A stretch of DNA of 64,000 bases from assembly GCA_011455275.1 (NCBI GenBank), contig CP015028.1, forward strand, positions 124,001 to 188,000, given 5' to 3'. Position 1 is the first letter of the stretch, and each line of letters starts with the position of its first letter. Source of the DNA: Pasteurellaceae bacterium Orientalotternb1. Lineage in GTDB: Bacteria > Pseudomonadota > Gammaproteobacteria > Enterobacterales > Pasteurellaceae. Shown here piece by piece: positions 1 through 11,291 of the stretch. The notes below the pieces were generated by a model. The model had not been told where the DNA came from. It ran no database searches and saw nothing but the letters and a program-made list of their open reading frames with translations. Position numbers and translations under genes: made by a program.

Positions 1-970
1 CTTGTGAAACGGGATTTGACCGACATCATCGGACAACAACACGCTAAACGTGCTTTGACCATCGCAGCAGCGGGTCAACACAATCTGCTGTTTCTCGGGC
101 CACCTGGTACGGGCAAGACGATGCTCGCCAGTCGCTTGGCGGATTTACTGCCAGAAATGAACGATAATGAGGCGATTGAAACAGCGTCGATTACCAGTCT
201 GGTACAGAATGAATTGAATTTTCAGAACTGGAAACAACGTCCATTCCGAGCACCTCATCACAGTGCGTCAATGGTCGCGTTAGTCGGCGGAGGGTCGATC
301 CCAAAACCCAGGCGAAATTAGCTTGGCTCACAATGGTGTACTTTTTTTAGACGAATTGCCCGAATTTGAACGCAAGGTGCTAGATGCCTTGCGGCAGCCA
401 TTGGAATCGGGTGAAATCATTATTTCTCGAGCCAACGCCAAGGTGCAGTTTCCTGCCCGTTTTCAGTTAATTGCCGCAATGAACCCTAGCCCGACGGGGC
501 ATTATCAAGGCACACACAACCGCACGTCGCCACAACAAGTGATGCGGTATCTCAACCGCCTATCAGGACCATTTTTAGATCGCTTTGATTTGTCAATTGA
601 AGTGCCATTGCTGCCCCAAGGGGCGTTGCAAAATAAAACAGATCAACGGGGCGAAACCACCGAACAGGTTCGCAAGCGGGTACTTTTGGCAAGAGATTTG
701 CAATTCGCAAGGCGGGGGAAAATTAATTCGCAGCTGACCACTCGTGAGATTGAGCAAGATTGCCAACTTAGCCCGCAAGATGCCGCCTTTTTGGAAAATG
801 CCTTGCTGAAACTGGGGCTCTCGGTACGGGCGTATCACCGTATTTTGAAGGTCTCCCGCACCATTGCTGATCTCGCCAACGAGCCAACCATCCAACAAAT
901 CCACCTTGCAGAAGCCCTAGGCTATCGAGCGATGGATCGGCTGCTGCAACGGTTGCAGGGAGGGTGCTAG
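1..970 (+). pseudogene. comM: ComM / YifB family AAA+ ATPase, 5'-truncated by window, frameshifted
   Basis: Carboxy-terminal two thirds of a ComM-type (Mg-chelatase-like) AAA+ ATPase, a branch-migration helicase that extends heteroduplex during natural transformation. Walker A GPPGTGKT is encoded near base 91, and Walker B VLFLDELPEF near base 343. Reading starts in frame 1 and stops at 319-321. Homologous sequence continues in frame 2 (GEISLAHNGVLFLDEL) to the stop at 968-970. Removing one C from the CCC run at 307-309 joins the frames exactly (323 codons), so one inserted base explains the break. It is either a real null allele or a homopolymer sequencing error. The gene converges on holB with no gap. 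The amino-terminal Lon-like part lies outside the window. Confidence 0.88.
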
Positions 971-2017
971 TTATTCCAACATCCCCGCCAATTTCGTGAT
1001 GCAATCGGCTAACATCAGTTCTTGATTAACCGCATTCACTTCACGCAGATCACGTTGGGTTTGTTGGATAATTTGATGTCCGTTGAGCAGTGCCGTTGCA
1101 GATAACGCTTGGCTAAACGGCAAAATTCCCGCTTGTAAATCAGGGTTTGCCCAGCCGATCGCAATATCCATTTTGGCTTTTAATGCATCGCTGAAAAAGG
1201 AGTCGAGCCATTCCAGTTGCATGAGTACAACCTCACTTTCCGCATCAAAAGCGGAAAGCAGCAACCACACATCACGGCTTTTGTAGAATTTCCAGAAAGT
1301 TTGTAAGAAAGCTTTACGAGCGGGCAAGCGGTCAGTTTCTAAGAAAGTTTTGCAATTCAACGGACGATTGTGGCACAAACGTAATGCTGTTTCGATCTCC
1401 TCTGGCGTGGCAGTTGGCACCGCATTTTGCAGCCAATCCAATGCGTCGGTAAATTCGGGAGCGTTCACCAACCACGTTTGGCAGCGGCTCTGAATGGTGG
1501 CTAACATCGCCTCTTGCAATGGGGCTTGGAGCAGAAAATAGACATTTTGATGCGGCTCTTCTAGCGTCTTCAGCAACGCATTCGCCGCTGATTCCGTCAA
1601 TCGTTCCGCCTGTTGAATAGACACCACTGCATTGCCGCCTTGCTGGGCGAACTGCTGCAGTTTGGTAGTCACATCACGAATTTGGTCGATGCCAATATCT
1701 TTACCGTCAATCGACTCAAGCAGGTGAAAATCGGGGTGATTGCCGCTTTGCCAGAGCAGACAACTTTTGCACTGCCCACAAGGCTCTTCGCCATTTGGCG
1801 TTTGGCAAAATAACCACGCCGCTAACGCCCGCATTACGTTTTCCGTACCTAAACCGACATCGCTCTTAAACAACAAGGCGTGATGCCCCCGTCCGTTTAC
1901 GAAAGAAGCGGTGATTTTTTGGTAAATGTTTGCGTGCCAAGGATAAATCCGTTTGGCGTTTAGGGCTACGGCATAAGGATTTTTGCTTGCCTCAGTAAAA
2001 TCGTATTCATCTCTCAT
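971..2017 (-). CDS. holB: DNA polymerase III subunit delta'
   Basis: Clamp-loader delta' subunit, 348 aa, about the length of the E. coli protein (334). The region from residue 23 (IYPWHANIYQKI) aligns in pattern with the E. coli start (RWYPWLRPDF). A CGQCKSC zinc-binding cluster follows an upstream Cys. SAANALLKTLEEP is the conserved sensor/SRC region of clamp loaders. As expected for delta', there is no usable Walker A. The first 20 or so residues look like a non-conserved extension, so an alternative start is possible. It is the third gene of the conserved mltG-tmk-holB order, separated from tmk by an inverted intergenic repeat. Confidence 0.93.
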   Translation of the reverse strand: MRDEYDFTEASKNPYAVALNAKRIYPWHANIYQKITASFVNGRGHHALLFKSDVGLGTENVMRALAAWLFCQTPNGEEPCGQCKSCLLWQSGNHPDFHLLESIDGKDIGIDQIRDVTTKLQQFAQQGGNAVVSIQQAERLTESAANALLKTLEEPHQNVYFLLQAPLQEAMLATIQSRCQTWLVNAPEFTDALDWLQNAVPTATPEEIETALRLCHNRPLNCKTFLETDRLPARKAFLQTFWKFYKSRDVWLLLSAFDAESEVVLMQLEWLDSFFSDALKAKMDIAIGWANPDLQAGILPFSQALSATALLNGHQIIQQTQRDLREVNAVNQELMLADCITKLAGMLE

Positions 2018-2031
2018 TCTGTTTGCTACTG

Positions 2032-2125
2032 GTAGGGTGGGTCTTGAGCCACCATTGTGATTTGTAAATTTAAAAAAAAATCTAACCGCTTGTATCCGTT
2101 ATCGGTGAGTCAAGACCCACCCTAC
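2032..2125. repeat. Dispersed palindromic intergenic repeat, copy 1
   Basis: A 94-bp element with ends GTAGGGTGGGTCTTG and CAAGACCCACCCTAC, inverted relative to each other, around an AT-rich centre that includes an uptake-sequence core (accgcttgt). It lies between tmk and holB. Two further copies lie at 10422-10508 and 60060-60148 with nearly identical ends and different centres, which resembles a small non-autonomous (MITE-like) element. Copy 1 has GAGCC where the others have GACCC. Confidence 0.8.
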
Positions 2126-2157
2126 GAGTTTGATGTAAATATATTTTATTTACATAT

Positions 2158-2784
2158 TCACTTTGCCATTTTGATGAAATTTTCGACTGCTTGTTGAATA
2201 TCTACCGAAACTTGCTCAATCGACTGTTCGGCGTTGATAATCACAGCTTTCGGGTTGTTTTCGGTTAGTGCCAAATAACGTTGGCGAGTGCGGTGGAAGA
2301 AGTCGATATGCTGTTGCTCGATGCGATCTAACGCCCCACGCCCTTTGGCTCGTGCTAACCCAATTGCGGGATCGAGATCGAGATAAAGCGTAAAATCAGG
2401 CTTGAAATCCCCCAAAATGGCGTTGCCGATGTTATCCACCAATTCTGCCAAATTACGTCCACCACCTTGGTAGGCTTGGCTTGACATATTATGTCGGTCG
2501 CCCACAACCCATTTGCCTTGGGCAAGGGCGGGTTGGATCACGGTTTCCACTAACTGTGTGCGGGCGGCGAAAATCATCAAGACTTCAGCTTTGTCAGTCG
2601 TATGTTCGCCCTCAATGCCTTGCTTCCATAAATCCCGCAAGGCTTCGGCAATCGGTGTGCCGCCAGGTTCGCGGGTGTTGATAAAGTCGATGCCTTGCGT
2701 CGCCAACACTTGATTAACCACTCGCACAGCGTTGCTTTTGCCCGCCCCCTCCAAGCCTTCAATCACAATAAATTTTCCGTTCAT
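2158..2784 (-). CDS. tmk: Thymidylate kinase
   Basis: dTMP kinase, forming dTDP for DNA synthesis; 208 aa, normal length. P-loop EGLEGAGKS lies at residues 9-17, the [11 protein letters not shown] motif binds substrate, [15 protein letters not shown] is the DR(Y/H) motif, and [12 protein letters not shown] forms the LID. The start overlaps the last base of the upstream mltG stop, implying coupled translation. The mltG-tmk-holB order is shared with other gammaproteobacteria. Confidence 0.96.
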   Translation of the reverse strand: MNGKFIVIEGLEGAGKSNAVRVVNQVLATQGIDFINTREPGGTPIAEALRDLWKQGIEGEHTTDKAEVLMIFAARTQLVETVIQPALAQGKWVVGDRHNMSSQAYQGGGRNLAELVDNIGNAILGDFKPDFTLYLDLDPAIGLARAKGRGALDRIEQQHIDFFHRTRQRYLALTENNPKAVIINAEQSIEQVSVDIQQAVENFIKMAK

Positions 2785-3815
2785 TATTTGTTCTCTCGCT
2801 TTCTTTGTTTCTCAATGTGAATCCATTTTTGCACCGCCTTGTTGTGCTCTTCTAAGGTGCGACTGAATGCGTGACCACCAGATCCGTCCGCCACAAAATA
2901 GAAATAGGGCGTGCGGTCGGGCTGTGCTGCTGCGATTAACGAAGCTTTGCTCGGCATGGCAATTGGTGTCGGCGGTAAGCCATCGATCACATAGGTGTTG
3001 TAAGGCGTAGGTTCGAGCAGATCTTTTTTACGAATGTTGCCATCGTAGCGGTCGCCCATTCCGTAAATCACCGTCGGATCGGTTTGTAATTTCCAGTTAT
3101 TTTTCAATCGGTTAATAAACACTGACGCCACTTGCGGGCGTTCGCTCGCCAACGCCGTTTCTTTCTCAACAATCGAGGCTAAAATCAATAGCTGATAAGG
3201 CTCGGCAAGCGGTAAATTTTCCGATCGAGTTTGCCACGCTGCCGCCAAATCTTTCTGCTGCTTCTCCGCCGCTCGTTTGAGCAAGGCTAAATCGTCTGAA
3301 TACGGCACATAGCGATAAGTGTCGGGAGCAAGCCAGCCTTCTAATTTTTCATGGGGAATATTGAGCAGTTTAGCAATTTCTGCTTCACTTTTACCCTTCA
3401 ACGTTTGATTGAGATAAGGGGCTTTTTCCAGCTGTTGTCGCCACGTTTTGAAGGTTTTGCCTTCGATAAATTGCAAATTGAGCTGCACTTCTTTGCCGCT
3501 GTTGAAATGAGCTAACAGCTCGCCGACGTTTGAAATACCGTGGAGTGAGTAAACGCCTGCTTTAAATTTACTTAATTCGGGATGTAAGCGGATCAAATAA
3601 GGCAAGAGTTGGCGATCGCTGTCGCCAATCAGCTGCTGTGCCACCAGTTGATCAGCAAGTTTTTGGCTTGATGTGCCTTTTTCAAGCACAAAAAGGGTCT
3701 CTGTTGGGATAATCGGCTGTTGGGCTAATTGGTTGAGTTTATAGTAGGCGAAAAGTCCGCCGCCAAGGGCGATAGCCAAGAGCACACCGAGGAAAATAAG
3801 CAATTTTTTGAGCAT
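2784..3815 (-). CDS. mltG: Endolytic murein transglycosylase MltG
   Basis: Inner-membrane endolytic transglycosylase (YceG family) thought to cut nascent glycan strands and set their length; 343 aa, family length about 340. One amino-terminal membrane segment (residues 4-25) is followed by a LysM-like region and the catalytic YceG domain. The conserved block [14 protein letters not shown] contains the presumed catalytic Glu and is followed by VASVFINRL and [10 protein letters not shown]. It is the first gene of the mltG-tmk-holB set and overlaps tmk by one base. Confidence 0.95.
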   Translation of the reverse strand: MLKKLLIFLGVLLAIALGGGLFAYYKLNQLAQQPIIPTETLFVLEKGTSSQKLADQLVAQQLIGDSDRQLLPYLIRLHPELSKFKAGVYSLHGISNVGELLAHFNSGKEVQLNLQFIEGKTFKTWRQQLEKAPYLNQTLKGKSEAEIAKLLNIPHEKLEGWLAPDTYRYVPYSDDLALLKRAAEKQQKDLAAAWQTRSENLPLAEPYQLLILASIVEKETALASERPQVASVFINRLKNNWKLQTDPTVIYGMGDRYDGNIRKKDLLEPTPYNTYVIDGLPPTPIAMPSKASLIAAAQPDRTPYFYFVADGSGGHAFSRTLEEHNKAVQKWIHIEKQRKRENK

Positions 3816-3928
3816 TGTTTAGAGCTAAATTAAATGAAATAAAAACGGGCGAACCTTACTACAATAGGCACAAAAAAGCCATTACAAGCGGTCAGATTTT
3901 GAAAAAGTTTTGCAAATAGGAGAGAAAA

Positions 3929-4004
3929 TGGTGGGTCGTGAAGGATTCGAACCTTCGACCAACGGATTAAAAGTCCGCTGCTCTACCGACTGAGCTAACG
4001 ACCC
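3929..4004 (-). tRNA. tRNA-Lys (TTT), copy 1
   Basis: The 76-nt reverse complement runs from GGGTCGTTAGCTCAG to TTCACGACCCACCA, with the acceptor stem GGGTCGT/ACGACCC, a CTTTTAA anticodon loop (anticodon TTT) and an encoded CCA. It is the last of three identical genes in a 270-bp array. Confidence 0.97.
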
Positions 4005-4023
4005 AAAAGGGAAGAATCTAAAG

Positions 4024-4099
4024 TGGTGGGTCGTGAAGGATTCGAACCTTCGACCAACGGATTAAAAGTCCGCTGCTCTACCGACTGAGCTAACGACCC
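4024..4099 (-). tRNA. tRNA-Lys (TTT), copy 2
   Basis: Same 76-nt sequence as the neighbouring copies, with anticodon TTT and encoded CCA. The spacers (about 19-23 bp) contain short direct repeats, suggesting tandem duplication. Confidence 0.97.
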
Positions 4100-4122
4100 T
4101 TTAGATGAATCGCAAATTTAAG

Positions 4123-4198
4123 TGGTGGGTCGTGAAGGATTCGAACCTTCGACCAACGGATTAAAAGTCCGCTGCTCTACCGACTGAGCTAACGACCC
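4123..4198 (-). tRNA. tRNA-Lys (TTT), copy 3
   Basis: Same 76-nt sequence, promoter-proximal copy of the minus-strand array. All three are probably processed from one transcript. Confidence 0.97.
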
Positions 4199-4302
4199 TT
4201 AAATTGCGTAACGAGGGCGTATCATACGGATTTTGTGATGAGACGCAACCTTTTTTTTCGTTTTTTAAATTATTTGCACAGTTTGCAAGCGATTCAGCGG
4301 AG

Positions 4303-4358
4303 CAAGCGGTCAGTTTCTAGTAAAAATTTGCAAATTTTTCACGGAATCTGACCGCTTG
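4303..4358 (-). terminator. Inverted pair of uptake sequences after tpiA
   Basis: CAAGCGGTCAG (4303-4313) and CTGACCGCTTG (4348-4358) form an inverted pair with AT-rich sequence between, directly downstream of the tpiA stop. Paired uptake sequences commonly act as transcription terminators in Pasteurellaceae. The loop is long, so terminator activity is an inference. Confidence 0.5.
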
Positions 4359-4365
4359 TAAAAGA

Positions 4366-5157
4366 TTACGCTTTCGCTTTTTCCGCCGCTTTCACAATCA
4401 CTGCAAAGGCTGGGGCTTTCAGTGACGCACCACCGACTAATGCACCGTCAATGTCTGGCTGAGTGAATAATTCTGCCGCATTGGCATCGTTTACTGAACC
4501 GCCGTATTGGATAATCACTTGATCCGCCACTGCTTGTGAGTGTTTTGCAATATGACCACGAATAAAGGCGTGAACTGCTTGGGCTTGAGCTGGAGTTGCA
4601 GATTTGCCCGTACCAATTGCCCAAACTGGCTCGTAAGCGATAACCGCACCATTGAAAGCTTCTGCACCAAGGCTGTTTAACACTGCATCTAATTGACGAG
4701 CACACACTTCTTCGGTTTTGCCTGCTTCGTTTTCTGCTTCGGTTTCACCGATGCAAAGCACTGGCACTAAACCCGCTTCTTTTAATGCTGCAAATTTTTT
4801 CGCAATAAACTCATCGCTTTCTTTGTGGTATGTGCGGCGTTCAGAGTGACCGATGATGATGTACTTTGCCCCGAAATCGTTCAACATAGCGGTTGAAATA
4901 TCGCCAGTAAATGCCCCTTGCACATTCACATCCACGTTTTGTGCACCTAATGCGATCACTTTTTTCGTACTGCAATCGCAACCGCAGCTATTTAATGCCG
5001 CTTCTGCTTCCGCTAAGTACATCACTGGCGGTGCAATTGCCACATCACACCCCGTTACGCCATCAAGTTCACGTTTTAAACCTTCAACAAGCTCTTTGGT
5101 GAATGCTTTGCTGCCGTTTAATTTCCAGTTACCCATCACTAAAGGACGACGTGCCAT
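4366..5157 (-). CDS. tpiA: Triosephosphate isomerase
   Basis: Interconverts dihydroxyacetone phosphate and glyceraldehyde 3-phosphate in glycolysis; 263 aa. Visible active-site elements are GNWKLNGS (Lys), IIGHSERR (His), [14 protein letters not shown] (Glu) and IQYGGSVN in the phosphate-binding region. The start chosen is ATG at 5157 ([12 protein letters not shown]), because AGGAG lies 7 bases upstream; a longer reading from 5181 would add MALIRRTK and lose that ribosome-binding site. Single gene, divergent from the autotransporter. Confidence 0.96.
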   Translation of the reverse strand: MARRPLVMGNWKLNGSKAFTKELVEGLKRELDGVTGCDVAIAPPVMYLAEAEAALNSCGCDCSTKKVIALGAQNVDVNVQGAFTGDISTAMLNDFGAKYIIIGHSERRTYHKESDEFIAKKFAALKEAGLVPVLCIGETEAENEAGKTEEVCARQLDAVLNSLGAEAFNGAVIAYEPVWAIGTGKSATPAQAQAVHAFIRGHIAKHSQAVADQVIIQYGGSVNDANAAELFTQPDIDGALVGGASLKAPAFAVIVKAAEKAKA

Positions 5158-5299
5158 TTTTGTTCTCCTAATTAAAGCCAATAAAACGGTGGAATTATAG
5201 CAGTATTCCCCCTAAATGCTCACATTTTTTGTTGGGATTTTGATCTAAAATAGCCTAAAATTATTGACATTGACTGTTTGATTTTATTGTCCCTAAAAG

Positions 5300-8200
5300 A
5301 TGAAAAAAAAACCTTTCACACCGACTATTTTATCTATTTTAATTTCACTTTCTTTTATCCCGACGACTTTTGCTGCTGCTGTCCGTAACGATGTGGACTA
5401 CCAATACTTCCGTGATTTTGCCGAAAATAAAGGAAAATTTTTTGTTGGGGCAGTTGATGTGCCGATTTACGATAAAACAGGCAATTTACTTGGCACCGCC
5501 TTTAAGGCAGGTGTGCCGATGTTGGACTTCAGCCCCATTACTCGGAATGTCGGTTTTTCTACGGCGGTTGCACCACAATATATTGTGAGCGTTCAGCACA
5601 ACTATGATTACACCTCGGCGGAATTTGGCGGTTCAGATAAAAATCCTGATGCTCACCATTTTCGTTATTTATTGACTGGGCGAAATAATTATCCTGCTGG
5701 GGTAGATAAATTAGATGGCGATTACCATTTGCCTCGCTTGCACAAATTGATTACCGAAATTGTGCCTGCAAACGTTACCCCTTATGGTTTGCAAAATGGG
5801 GTTTATCTTGATCCAGAACGTTTCCCTGCTTTTGCTCGAGCAGGCTCTGGTTTACAGCATACCCGCCCCCAAAGTGGCTCTCCCCAATATATTGCGTGGG
5901 GCTACATTTATCTGATTGGCGGTGTGCCCGTGTATATTCAGGGTGATTCTCACCAAATGTACCACTCACGCAGTACCGTGTTTGACAATCACTATGGACC
6001 ATTAGTGACCTATGCTATGCGTGGGGATAGCGGTTCAGCAACGTGGGTATACGATAAAGAACAGAAACGGTGGTTGGTATATGGCGTGGTGCAATCAAAC
6101 AATGGTGATGATGGCAACCGTAATACGGGGCGAATTATCCGTGCCGATTGGCATAAAAAAACTATTGCGGAAGATACCGCTGGCACAATTCAGAATAACA
6201 GCCCCCGTGAATTGCAGTGGGTGCAGTCGAGTAGTAACAGCAGCACGATTAATAACGGCGATAGTATTGCGTTAAATGTGCCGCTATTTGATCCGAATTT
6301 ACCCGATACTCGGGGAGAAGATCCTGAAAAGCCCTCCTTTGACCACGGTAAAGCGGTCTATTTTAGCGGGCAAGATGGCGTATTAAATCTTAGTCAAAAT
6401 ATCCACCAAGGTGCTGGGGCTCTTTATTTCGACACAAATTTCACCGTAAAAGGACTAAACAATGACACCTCGTGGCAAGGTGCTGGAATTTCCGTGGCCG
6501 AAGGCAAACAGGTGAATTGGCAAGTTCGCACGCCTGAAGGCGATCGCTTATCTAAAATTGGTAAAGGGACATTGACGGTGAATGGCATAGGGGAAACTCA
6601 AGGGGAAATCAGTGTCGGCGATGGTACGGTCGTTTTAAATCAACAAGCGGACGGTTCGGGTAAAAAACAAGCTTTCAACCAGCTGGGTATTGTTAGTGGC
6701 CGACCGACTGTCGTGCTGGGAGATAGCCAGCAAGTGCCTGCGGATAATATTTACTTTGGTTTTCGTGGTGGACGTTTGGATCTCAACGGCAACGACCTTT
6801 CATTTACCCGAATTCAAAATGTGGACGAAGGGGCAAGAATCGTCAACCATAATTTAACCCAACCAGCCAATATCACCATCACAGGCGTACAGCCAGCCAC
6901 ATTAGATCAAGTGGTTATTGGTCGCCGTAACCAAGATTATCAAGATCTTTATCTCAATCCTAAGCGTTTATGGCATTATCTATTACCGAAGAATGGGCGA
7001 GAGACAAATCACCCTGCATTCCCGCAAAATAACGCAAGTGATGAAAATTGGGAATATCTCGGACACGATGTCAATAAAGCCAAAGCAATTGCATTAGAAC
7101 GTAAAAACGAAAAATTGAGCCGTGCAGCCTTTGCATTCAACGGCTATATCGGGGAAACGGATAGCGGTAAAAACAATGGTGAATTAAATGTAACTTACCG
7201 CCCAACCTTAGCCAATCAGACGTTATTACTCTCAGGTGGCACGCAACTTAATGGTTCTTTGAATGTGGAAGCTGGCTCACTGGTGCTGTCTGGGCGTCCT
7301 GTTCCACACGCCTACGATCATCTGAAAAAACAAGACGTGATTTATGAAGACGATTGGCTCAATCGGCAATTTAATGCGACAACGATGACGGCTTCAAATA
7401 ATGCCACGCTTTTTGTGGGGCGAAATGTGGCAACAATTCAGGCTAATCTGACCGCTAACCACAATGCTACGCTCAATTTAGGGCTGATTTCTGGGGTGAC
7501 ACCTGAATGTATCCGTTCGGATTATACGGGCGTGGTACAATGTGAAGTGAAAACCTTATCAGAGAAAGCCCTAACCGCTAGCCCACTCACCCAAATTGCG
7601 GGGAACGTTCAGCTCACCGATAATGCCAAATTGCAATTGAGCCGAGCAAATTTAGTCGGCACAATTTCTGCCACAAATAACACTCAAACCACATTGCACA
7701 GCAACAGTTACTGGACATTAACGGGCAACAGCACGTTGGGCAATCTTGATCTACACGCTAATTCGGCGATTACACTGAGCAATGCGTCTCAGAGCAACGA
7801 TGGACATCACCAGCTCACCATTAACGGTAATCTAACGGGGAACGGTTTCTTCCGTTTACTCACGAATATCGGACAGATGTTAAGCGATCGCATTGTGGTG
7901 AACGGCACAGCGTCGGGCAATCATCAGCTATGGGTAACCAATAGTGGATTTGAACCTCGAGATGAGGAATTAGAGCTATTTCGAGCCAATCAACGGCAAA
8001 ATCTGAATGTCTCGTTGGCAAACCAAGACGGCGTGGTCGATTTAGGGGTATACCGCTATGAACTTGTCCAACGAGATAATCGCTATGTGTTAGCCGTCCG
8101 CCACAAAAATGGCACAATGCTCACGCACGATGATTTGCCGACTTTCACCGAGGAACTCGTGCATAAAAATGGGCAGGGTGTAACGGCGGAAGATCTGCCT

Positions 8201-9343
8201 GAAGCCCACTTTAAGAACGGACAAGGCGTAACATCAGACGCATTGCCTGAAGCTCACTTCAAAAATGGGCAAAGCGTAACTGCAGAAACGTTGCCTGAAG
8301 TACATTTTAAAAACGGGCAAGGCGTAACGGCAGAAGCATTGCCTGAAATGCATTTCAAAAATGGGCAGGGTGTCACCGCAGAACGTCTCCCTGAAATATA
8401 TTTCAAAAATGGTAAAGGAGAGACCACCACATTACCTGAAGGAAAAATTGAAAAACCGAATCAGTCAGAGATCATCAGTCGTTATGCCAACACAGCATTA
8501 TCGGAGCTGTCTGCTCAACTCAATGGCATCGGCTTATTTCGTATAGGACAATCTCTTGATCGTCAATTATTTAAGCAAAACAGTACTTATTACGTTTGGT
8601 CGAACATGGAGAACCAAAAAGGCTCGTTCAGCTCAGAAAATTATCGTACTTACCAGCAACAAGTACGGGCTAACGAGATGGGTACAAGCATTGCTTTAAC
8701 TCCCGAAATGGCGATCGGGGCAATGTTGTCAGAGGTGGATTCAACCACGAATTTCGACCACCACGCTGAGGGTAAAAACAAATTGCGAATGCTCACCTTA
8801 TTTAGCAAAGTGAAACTACACGAGCATTTCGTCACACAAGCTGAATTGGGATGGGGCAAAGCATACAACGATTTGATGCTTGCAGAAGGAAAAACGGACT
8901 TCCAGCGCCGCATTTTTCATACAGGGTTGACCTTCGGCTTCGATTGGCAGATGGCAGACTTCCATATTCAGCCAAGTATTGGTATACGTTATTACCGAGT
9001 ACCTGCTGTCAATTATCGTTTAAATAATGCCGAAGTTACGATTGATAATCTTAATTTAGTGACCCATCAGGCTGGTTTACGCCTAACGAAACACTGGAGA
9101 TTTGGCGATTTCAGCCTTATGCCATCACTTGCATCTTACTATGTAAACCCTGCAGATAAAACAGAACGGGTATGGGTAAATAACGTGCCACTTACCCAAC
9201 GTTTTGGTAACTACCTCAATCACGAAGTAGCTATGAATGCTCAATACCGCAACTGGGAAGTGACAGCTCACTTTGGCATACGTACTGGCAAGGAGTTACA
9301 TTCACAGAAACAATGGGGTATACAGTTGGGCTATCGTTGGTAA
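5300..9343 (+). CDS. IgA-protease-like (S6) serine protease autotransporter
   Basis: A 1347-aa type Va autotransporter. Signal peptide [20 protein letters not shown], then an S6 peptidase domain ([19 protein letters not shown]) as in Hap and IgA1 proteases. Candidate catalytic residues: His100 (SVQHNYDY), an Asp in the [11 protein letters not shown] region, and Ser244 in [10 protein letters not shown] long beta-helix passenger follows. Five 16-residue repeats of the [16 protein letters not shown] type lie at bases 8165-8404, just before the beta domain. The last 250 or so residues form a barrel ending in GYRW. The substrate cannot be assigned; IgA1 cleavage is only one option. There is no clear Shine-Dalgarno sequence. 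Codons 2-4 are an A9 run (5303-5311) that could slip. Confidence 0.9.
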   Translation: MKKKPFTPTILSILISLSFIPTTFAAAVRNDVDYQYFRDFAENKGKFFVGAVDVPIYDKTGNLLGTAFKAGVPMLDFSPITRNVGFSTAVAPQYIVSVQHNYDYTSAEFGGSDKNPDAHHFRYLLTGRNNYPAGVDKLDGDYHLPRLHKLITEIVPANVTPYGLQNGVYLDPERFPAFARAGSGLQHTRPQSGSPQYIAWGYIYLIGGVPVYIQGDSHQMYHSRSTVFDNHYGPLVTYAMRGDSGSATWVYDKEQKRWLVYGVVQSNNGDDGNRNTGRIIRADWHKKTIAEDTAGTIQNNSPRELQWVQSSSNSSTINNGDSIALNVPLFDPNLPDTRGEDPEKPSFDHGKAVYFSGQDGVLNLSQNIHQGAGALYFDTNFTVKGLNNDTSWQGAGISVAEGKQVNWQVRTPEGDRLSKIGKGTLTVNGIGETQGEISVGDGTVVLNQQADGSGKKQAFNQLGIVSGRPTVVLGDSQQVPADNIYFGFRGGRLDLNGNDLSFTRIQNVDEGARIVNHNLTQPANITITGVQPATLDQVVIGRRNQDYQDLYLNPKRLWHYLLPKNGRETNHPAFPQNNASDENWEYLGHDVNKAKAIALERKNEKLSRAAFAFNGYIGETDSGKNNGELNVTYRPTLANQTLLLSGGTQLNGSLNVEAGSLVLSGRPVPHAYDHLKKQDVIYEDDWLNRQFNATTMTASNNATLFVGRNVATIQANLTANHNATLNLGLISGVTPECIRSDYTGVVQCEVKTLSEKALTASPLTQIAGNVQLTDNAKLQLSRANLVGTISATNNTQTTLHSNSYWTLTGNSTLGNLDLHANSAITLSNASQSNDGHHQLTINGNLTGNGFFRLLTNIGQMLSDRIVVNGTASGNHQLWVTNSGFEPRDEELELFRANQRQNLNVSLANQDGVVDLGVYRYELVQRDNRYVLAVRHKNGTMLTHDDLPTFTEELVHKNGQGVTAEDLPEAHFKNGQGVTSDALPEAHFKNGQSVTAETLPEVHFKNGQGVTAEALPEMHFKNGQGVTAERLPEIYFKNGKGETTTLPEGKIEKPNQSEIISRYANTALSELSAQLNGIGLFRIGQSLDRQLFKQNSTYYVWSNMENQKGSFSSENYRTYQQQVRANEMGTSIALTPEMAIGAMLSEVDSTTNFDHHAEGKNKLRMLTLFSKVKLHEHFVTQAELGWGKAYNDLMLAEGKTDFQRRIFHTGLTFGFDWQMADFHIQPSIGIRYYRVPAVNYRLNNAEVTIDNLNLVTHQAGLRLTKHWRFGDFSLMPSLASYYVNPADKTERVWVNNVPLTQRFGNYLNHEVAMNAQYRNWEVTAHFGIRTGKELHSQKQWGIQLGYRW
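8165..8404 (+). repeat. Five in-frame 48-bp repeats in the autotransporter
   Basis: Five consecutive 16-codon units encode KNGQ(G/S)VT(A/S)(E/D)xLPExHF-type sequence, flanked by degenerate units ([12 protein letters not shown] before, [13 protein letters not shown] after). They sit between the passenger beta-helix and the membrane barrel, as a linker or stalk. Copy number probably varies between strains. Confidence 0.85.
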
Positions 9344-9407
9344 TACCACAAGAAATACAAAGAGCAACTCAATTTGGATAACACTTTTTATCAAACACAA
9401 GGAACGG

Positions 9408-10421
9408 ATGAATTCACTGACTTATTTATATGGAAAGCCGTTGCAAACAGGGCGTTTAAAGACGGTGTTTTCTGATTTTATCGTGCGAGAGATACTCGGT
9501 TACGAGCTCACGGGCGAGGGCGAGTTTGTGGCGGTAAAAGTGCGTAAAACCGATGCAAACACGCTGTTTGTTGGCGAGAAGTTAGCCGAATTTACGGGCA
9601 TTTCCGCCAAAAATATGAGCTATGCGGGCTTAAAAGATCGCCACGCAATCACAGAGCAATGGTTCTGTTTGCACTTAGCGGGCAAAGAAACGCCAGATTT
9701 TAGCCAGTTTCAGCTAGACGGCGTGGAGATTTTAGAGGTGACTCGCCACAACCGTAAAATTCGAGTCGGTAGTTTGGACGGCAACCATTTTGTGCTATTG
9801 CTACGTGATGTGCTGGAAAGCGATGAGCTAACCGCTCGCCTTGAACGGCTACAAGCGGTCGGTTTCCCGAACTATTTTACCGAACAGCGTTTCGGGCGAG
9901 ACGGACATAATCTCACTCAAGCACAGCGTTGGGCTGCGGGCGAAATTCAAGTCAAAGATCGCAAAAAACGCAGTTTTTATCTCTCTGCCGCTCGCAGTGA
10001 AATTTTCAATTTGATTGTCTCCGATCGAATTGCTGCGGGTTTGCTGGATCAAGTGTTGGAACACGACATTGTGCAGCTTGCGGGGTCAAATAGCTGGTTT
10101 GTGGCACAAGCCGATGAATTAGAAACGCTCAACAAGCGGTTAGATTCGGGCGATATTTTGCTAACTGCGGCATTGATTGGCGAAAATTCGCTAGAACAGA
10201 CCGCTTGTGAACGAGAACAGAAGATCGTGGCGGAACAGGCATTACTACTCAATTTGATGAAAAAAGAGCGAATGAATGCCGCCCGCCGAGCGATGTTATG
10301 CAAACCAGAAAATTTGCATTGGCAGTTTGAACCAGAGGGCTTGCGGTTACAATTTTTCTTACCTGCGGGCAGTTATGCTACGGGGTTGGTGAGAGAATTA
10401 GTTAATATTGAAAATGAATAG
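9408..10421 (+). CDS. truD: tRNA pseudouridine(13) synthase TruD
   Basis: Makes pseudouridine 13 in tRNA; 337 aa. [16 protein letters not shown] contains the catalytic Asp of the TruD family, and [14 protein letters not shown] is the second conserved block. The start at 9408 ([10 protein letters not shown]) is preferred because AAGGA lies just upstream and homology begins there; reading further upstream runs into the autotransporter coding sequence. It is followed by a dispersed repeat and then surE, as in the conserved truD-surE order. Confidence 0.94.
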   Translation: MNSLTYLYGKPLQTGRLKTVFSDFIVREILGYELTGEGEFVAVKVRKTDANTLFVGEKLAEFTGISAKNMSYAGLKDRHAITEQWFCLHLAGKETPDFSQFQLDGVEILEVTRHNRKIRVGSLDGNHFVLLLRDVLESDELTARLERLQAVGFPNYFTEQRFGRDGHNLTQAQRWAAGEIQVKDRKKRSFYLSAARSEIFNLIVSDRIAAGLLDQVLEHDIVQLAGSNSWFVAQADELETLNKRLDSGDILLTAALIGENSLEQTACEREQKIVAEQALLLNLMKKERMNAARRAMLCKPENLHWQFEPEGLRLQFFLPAGSYATGLVRELVNIENE

Positions 10422-10508
10422 GTAAGGTGGGGCTTGACCCACCATTTGCAAAATTTGCATTTTATTTAACCGCTTGTTACAGATTTGGTGGGTCAAGACC
10501 CACCCTAC
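10422..10508. repeat. Dispersed palindromic intergenic repeat, copy 2
   Basis: An 87-bp element with inverted ends (GTAAGGTGGGGCTTGACCC and GGGTCAAGACCCACCCTAC) that fills the truD-surE gap. It begins at the base after the truD stop. Its left end has diverged slightly from copies 1 and 3. Confidence 0.8.
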
Positions 10509-10520
10509 TTTAAGGATTAT

Positions 10521-11291
10521 ATGAACATTTTACTTAGCAACGACGATGGTATTCACGCTGTCGGCATTCAAACTTTAGCCAAGACATTACGCCAAGCAGG
10601 GCATCAAGTAACGATTGTCGCCCCAGATCGCAATCGCAGTGCTGCATCGAGCTGTTTAACGTTGGTCGATCCGCTTCGTGTGCAACGATTTGACGATGAA
10701 AATTACGCAATTGTTGCTGGTACGCCTGCCGATTGCGTCCATTTGGCGTTAAATGGTTTGTTGGATACACCGTTTGATTTGGTGGTATCGGGCATCAATC
10801 ACGGAGCAAATTTAGGTGATGATATTCTCTACTCTGGCACAGTAGCGGCTGCGTTGGAAGGTCGCCATTTACCATTGCCGTCAATTGCTGTTTCTCTTGT
10901 TGGTAGCAAAGACAGTGGCTATGCCTATATGCCAAGTGCTTGTCATTTTGAAACCGCAGCTCAAGTCGTACTTGAGCTATTGCCTAATCTCACCCAAGGT
11001 CAAATTCCTGCTGAACAGGTCTTAAACGTCAATGTACCAAATTTACCTTATGAGCAGCTTAAAGGCTTTGTGGCAACTCGTTTGGGTGATCGCTCGCCTG
11101 CAGCGGAAATCATCAAACAACAAGATCCACGTGGAGCGAACATTTATTGGATTGGTACTACAGGAAAACCAATTGATAAAAGTGAAGGAACCGATTTTTA
11201 TGCGATTGAACGTGATTATGTATCGATCACGCCAATTCAAGCAGATATGACTGCCCATCGTTCGATTCAAACCCTACAAGGACTATTGTAA
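10521..11291 (+). CDS. surE: 5'/3'-nucleotidase SurE
   Basis: Metal-dependent nucleoside-monophosphate phosphatase, 256 aa. The amino terminus [16 protein letters not shown] carries the DD metal ligands, [10 protein letters not shown] and [22 protein letters not shown] complete the active site. The start at 10521 (with AAGG upstream) is chosen over 10485, which would read through the dispersed repeat. The stop overlaps the start of the next gene, giving a surE-yqaA-LysM-nlpD set like that of Haemophilus. Confidence 0.95.
   Translation: MNILLSNDDGIHAVGIQTLAKTLRQAGHQVTIVAPDRNRSAASSCLTLVDPLRVQRFDDENYAIVAGTPADCVHLALNGLLDTPFDLVVSGINHGANLGDDILYSGTVAAALEGRHLPLPSIAVSLVGSKDSGYAYMPSACHFETAAQVVLELLPNLTQGQIPAEQVLNVNVPNLPYEQLKGFVATRLGDRSPAAEIIKQQDPRGANIYWIGTTGKPIDKSEGTDFYAIERDYVSITPIQADMTAHRSIQTLQGLL

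Noticed and set aside
3929..4198. tRNA array read as a CRISPR-like repeat (three near-identical units)
   Set aside because: The units are full tRNA-Lys genes with CCA ends, and the spacers are too short and similar to be CRISPR spacers.
5269..5299. Strong sigma-70 promoter before the autotransporter (TTGACA)
   Set aside because: TTGACA is present, but no acceptable -10 lies at 16-18 bp and a start there would leave almost no leader.
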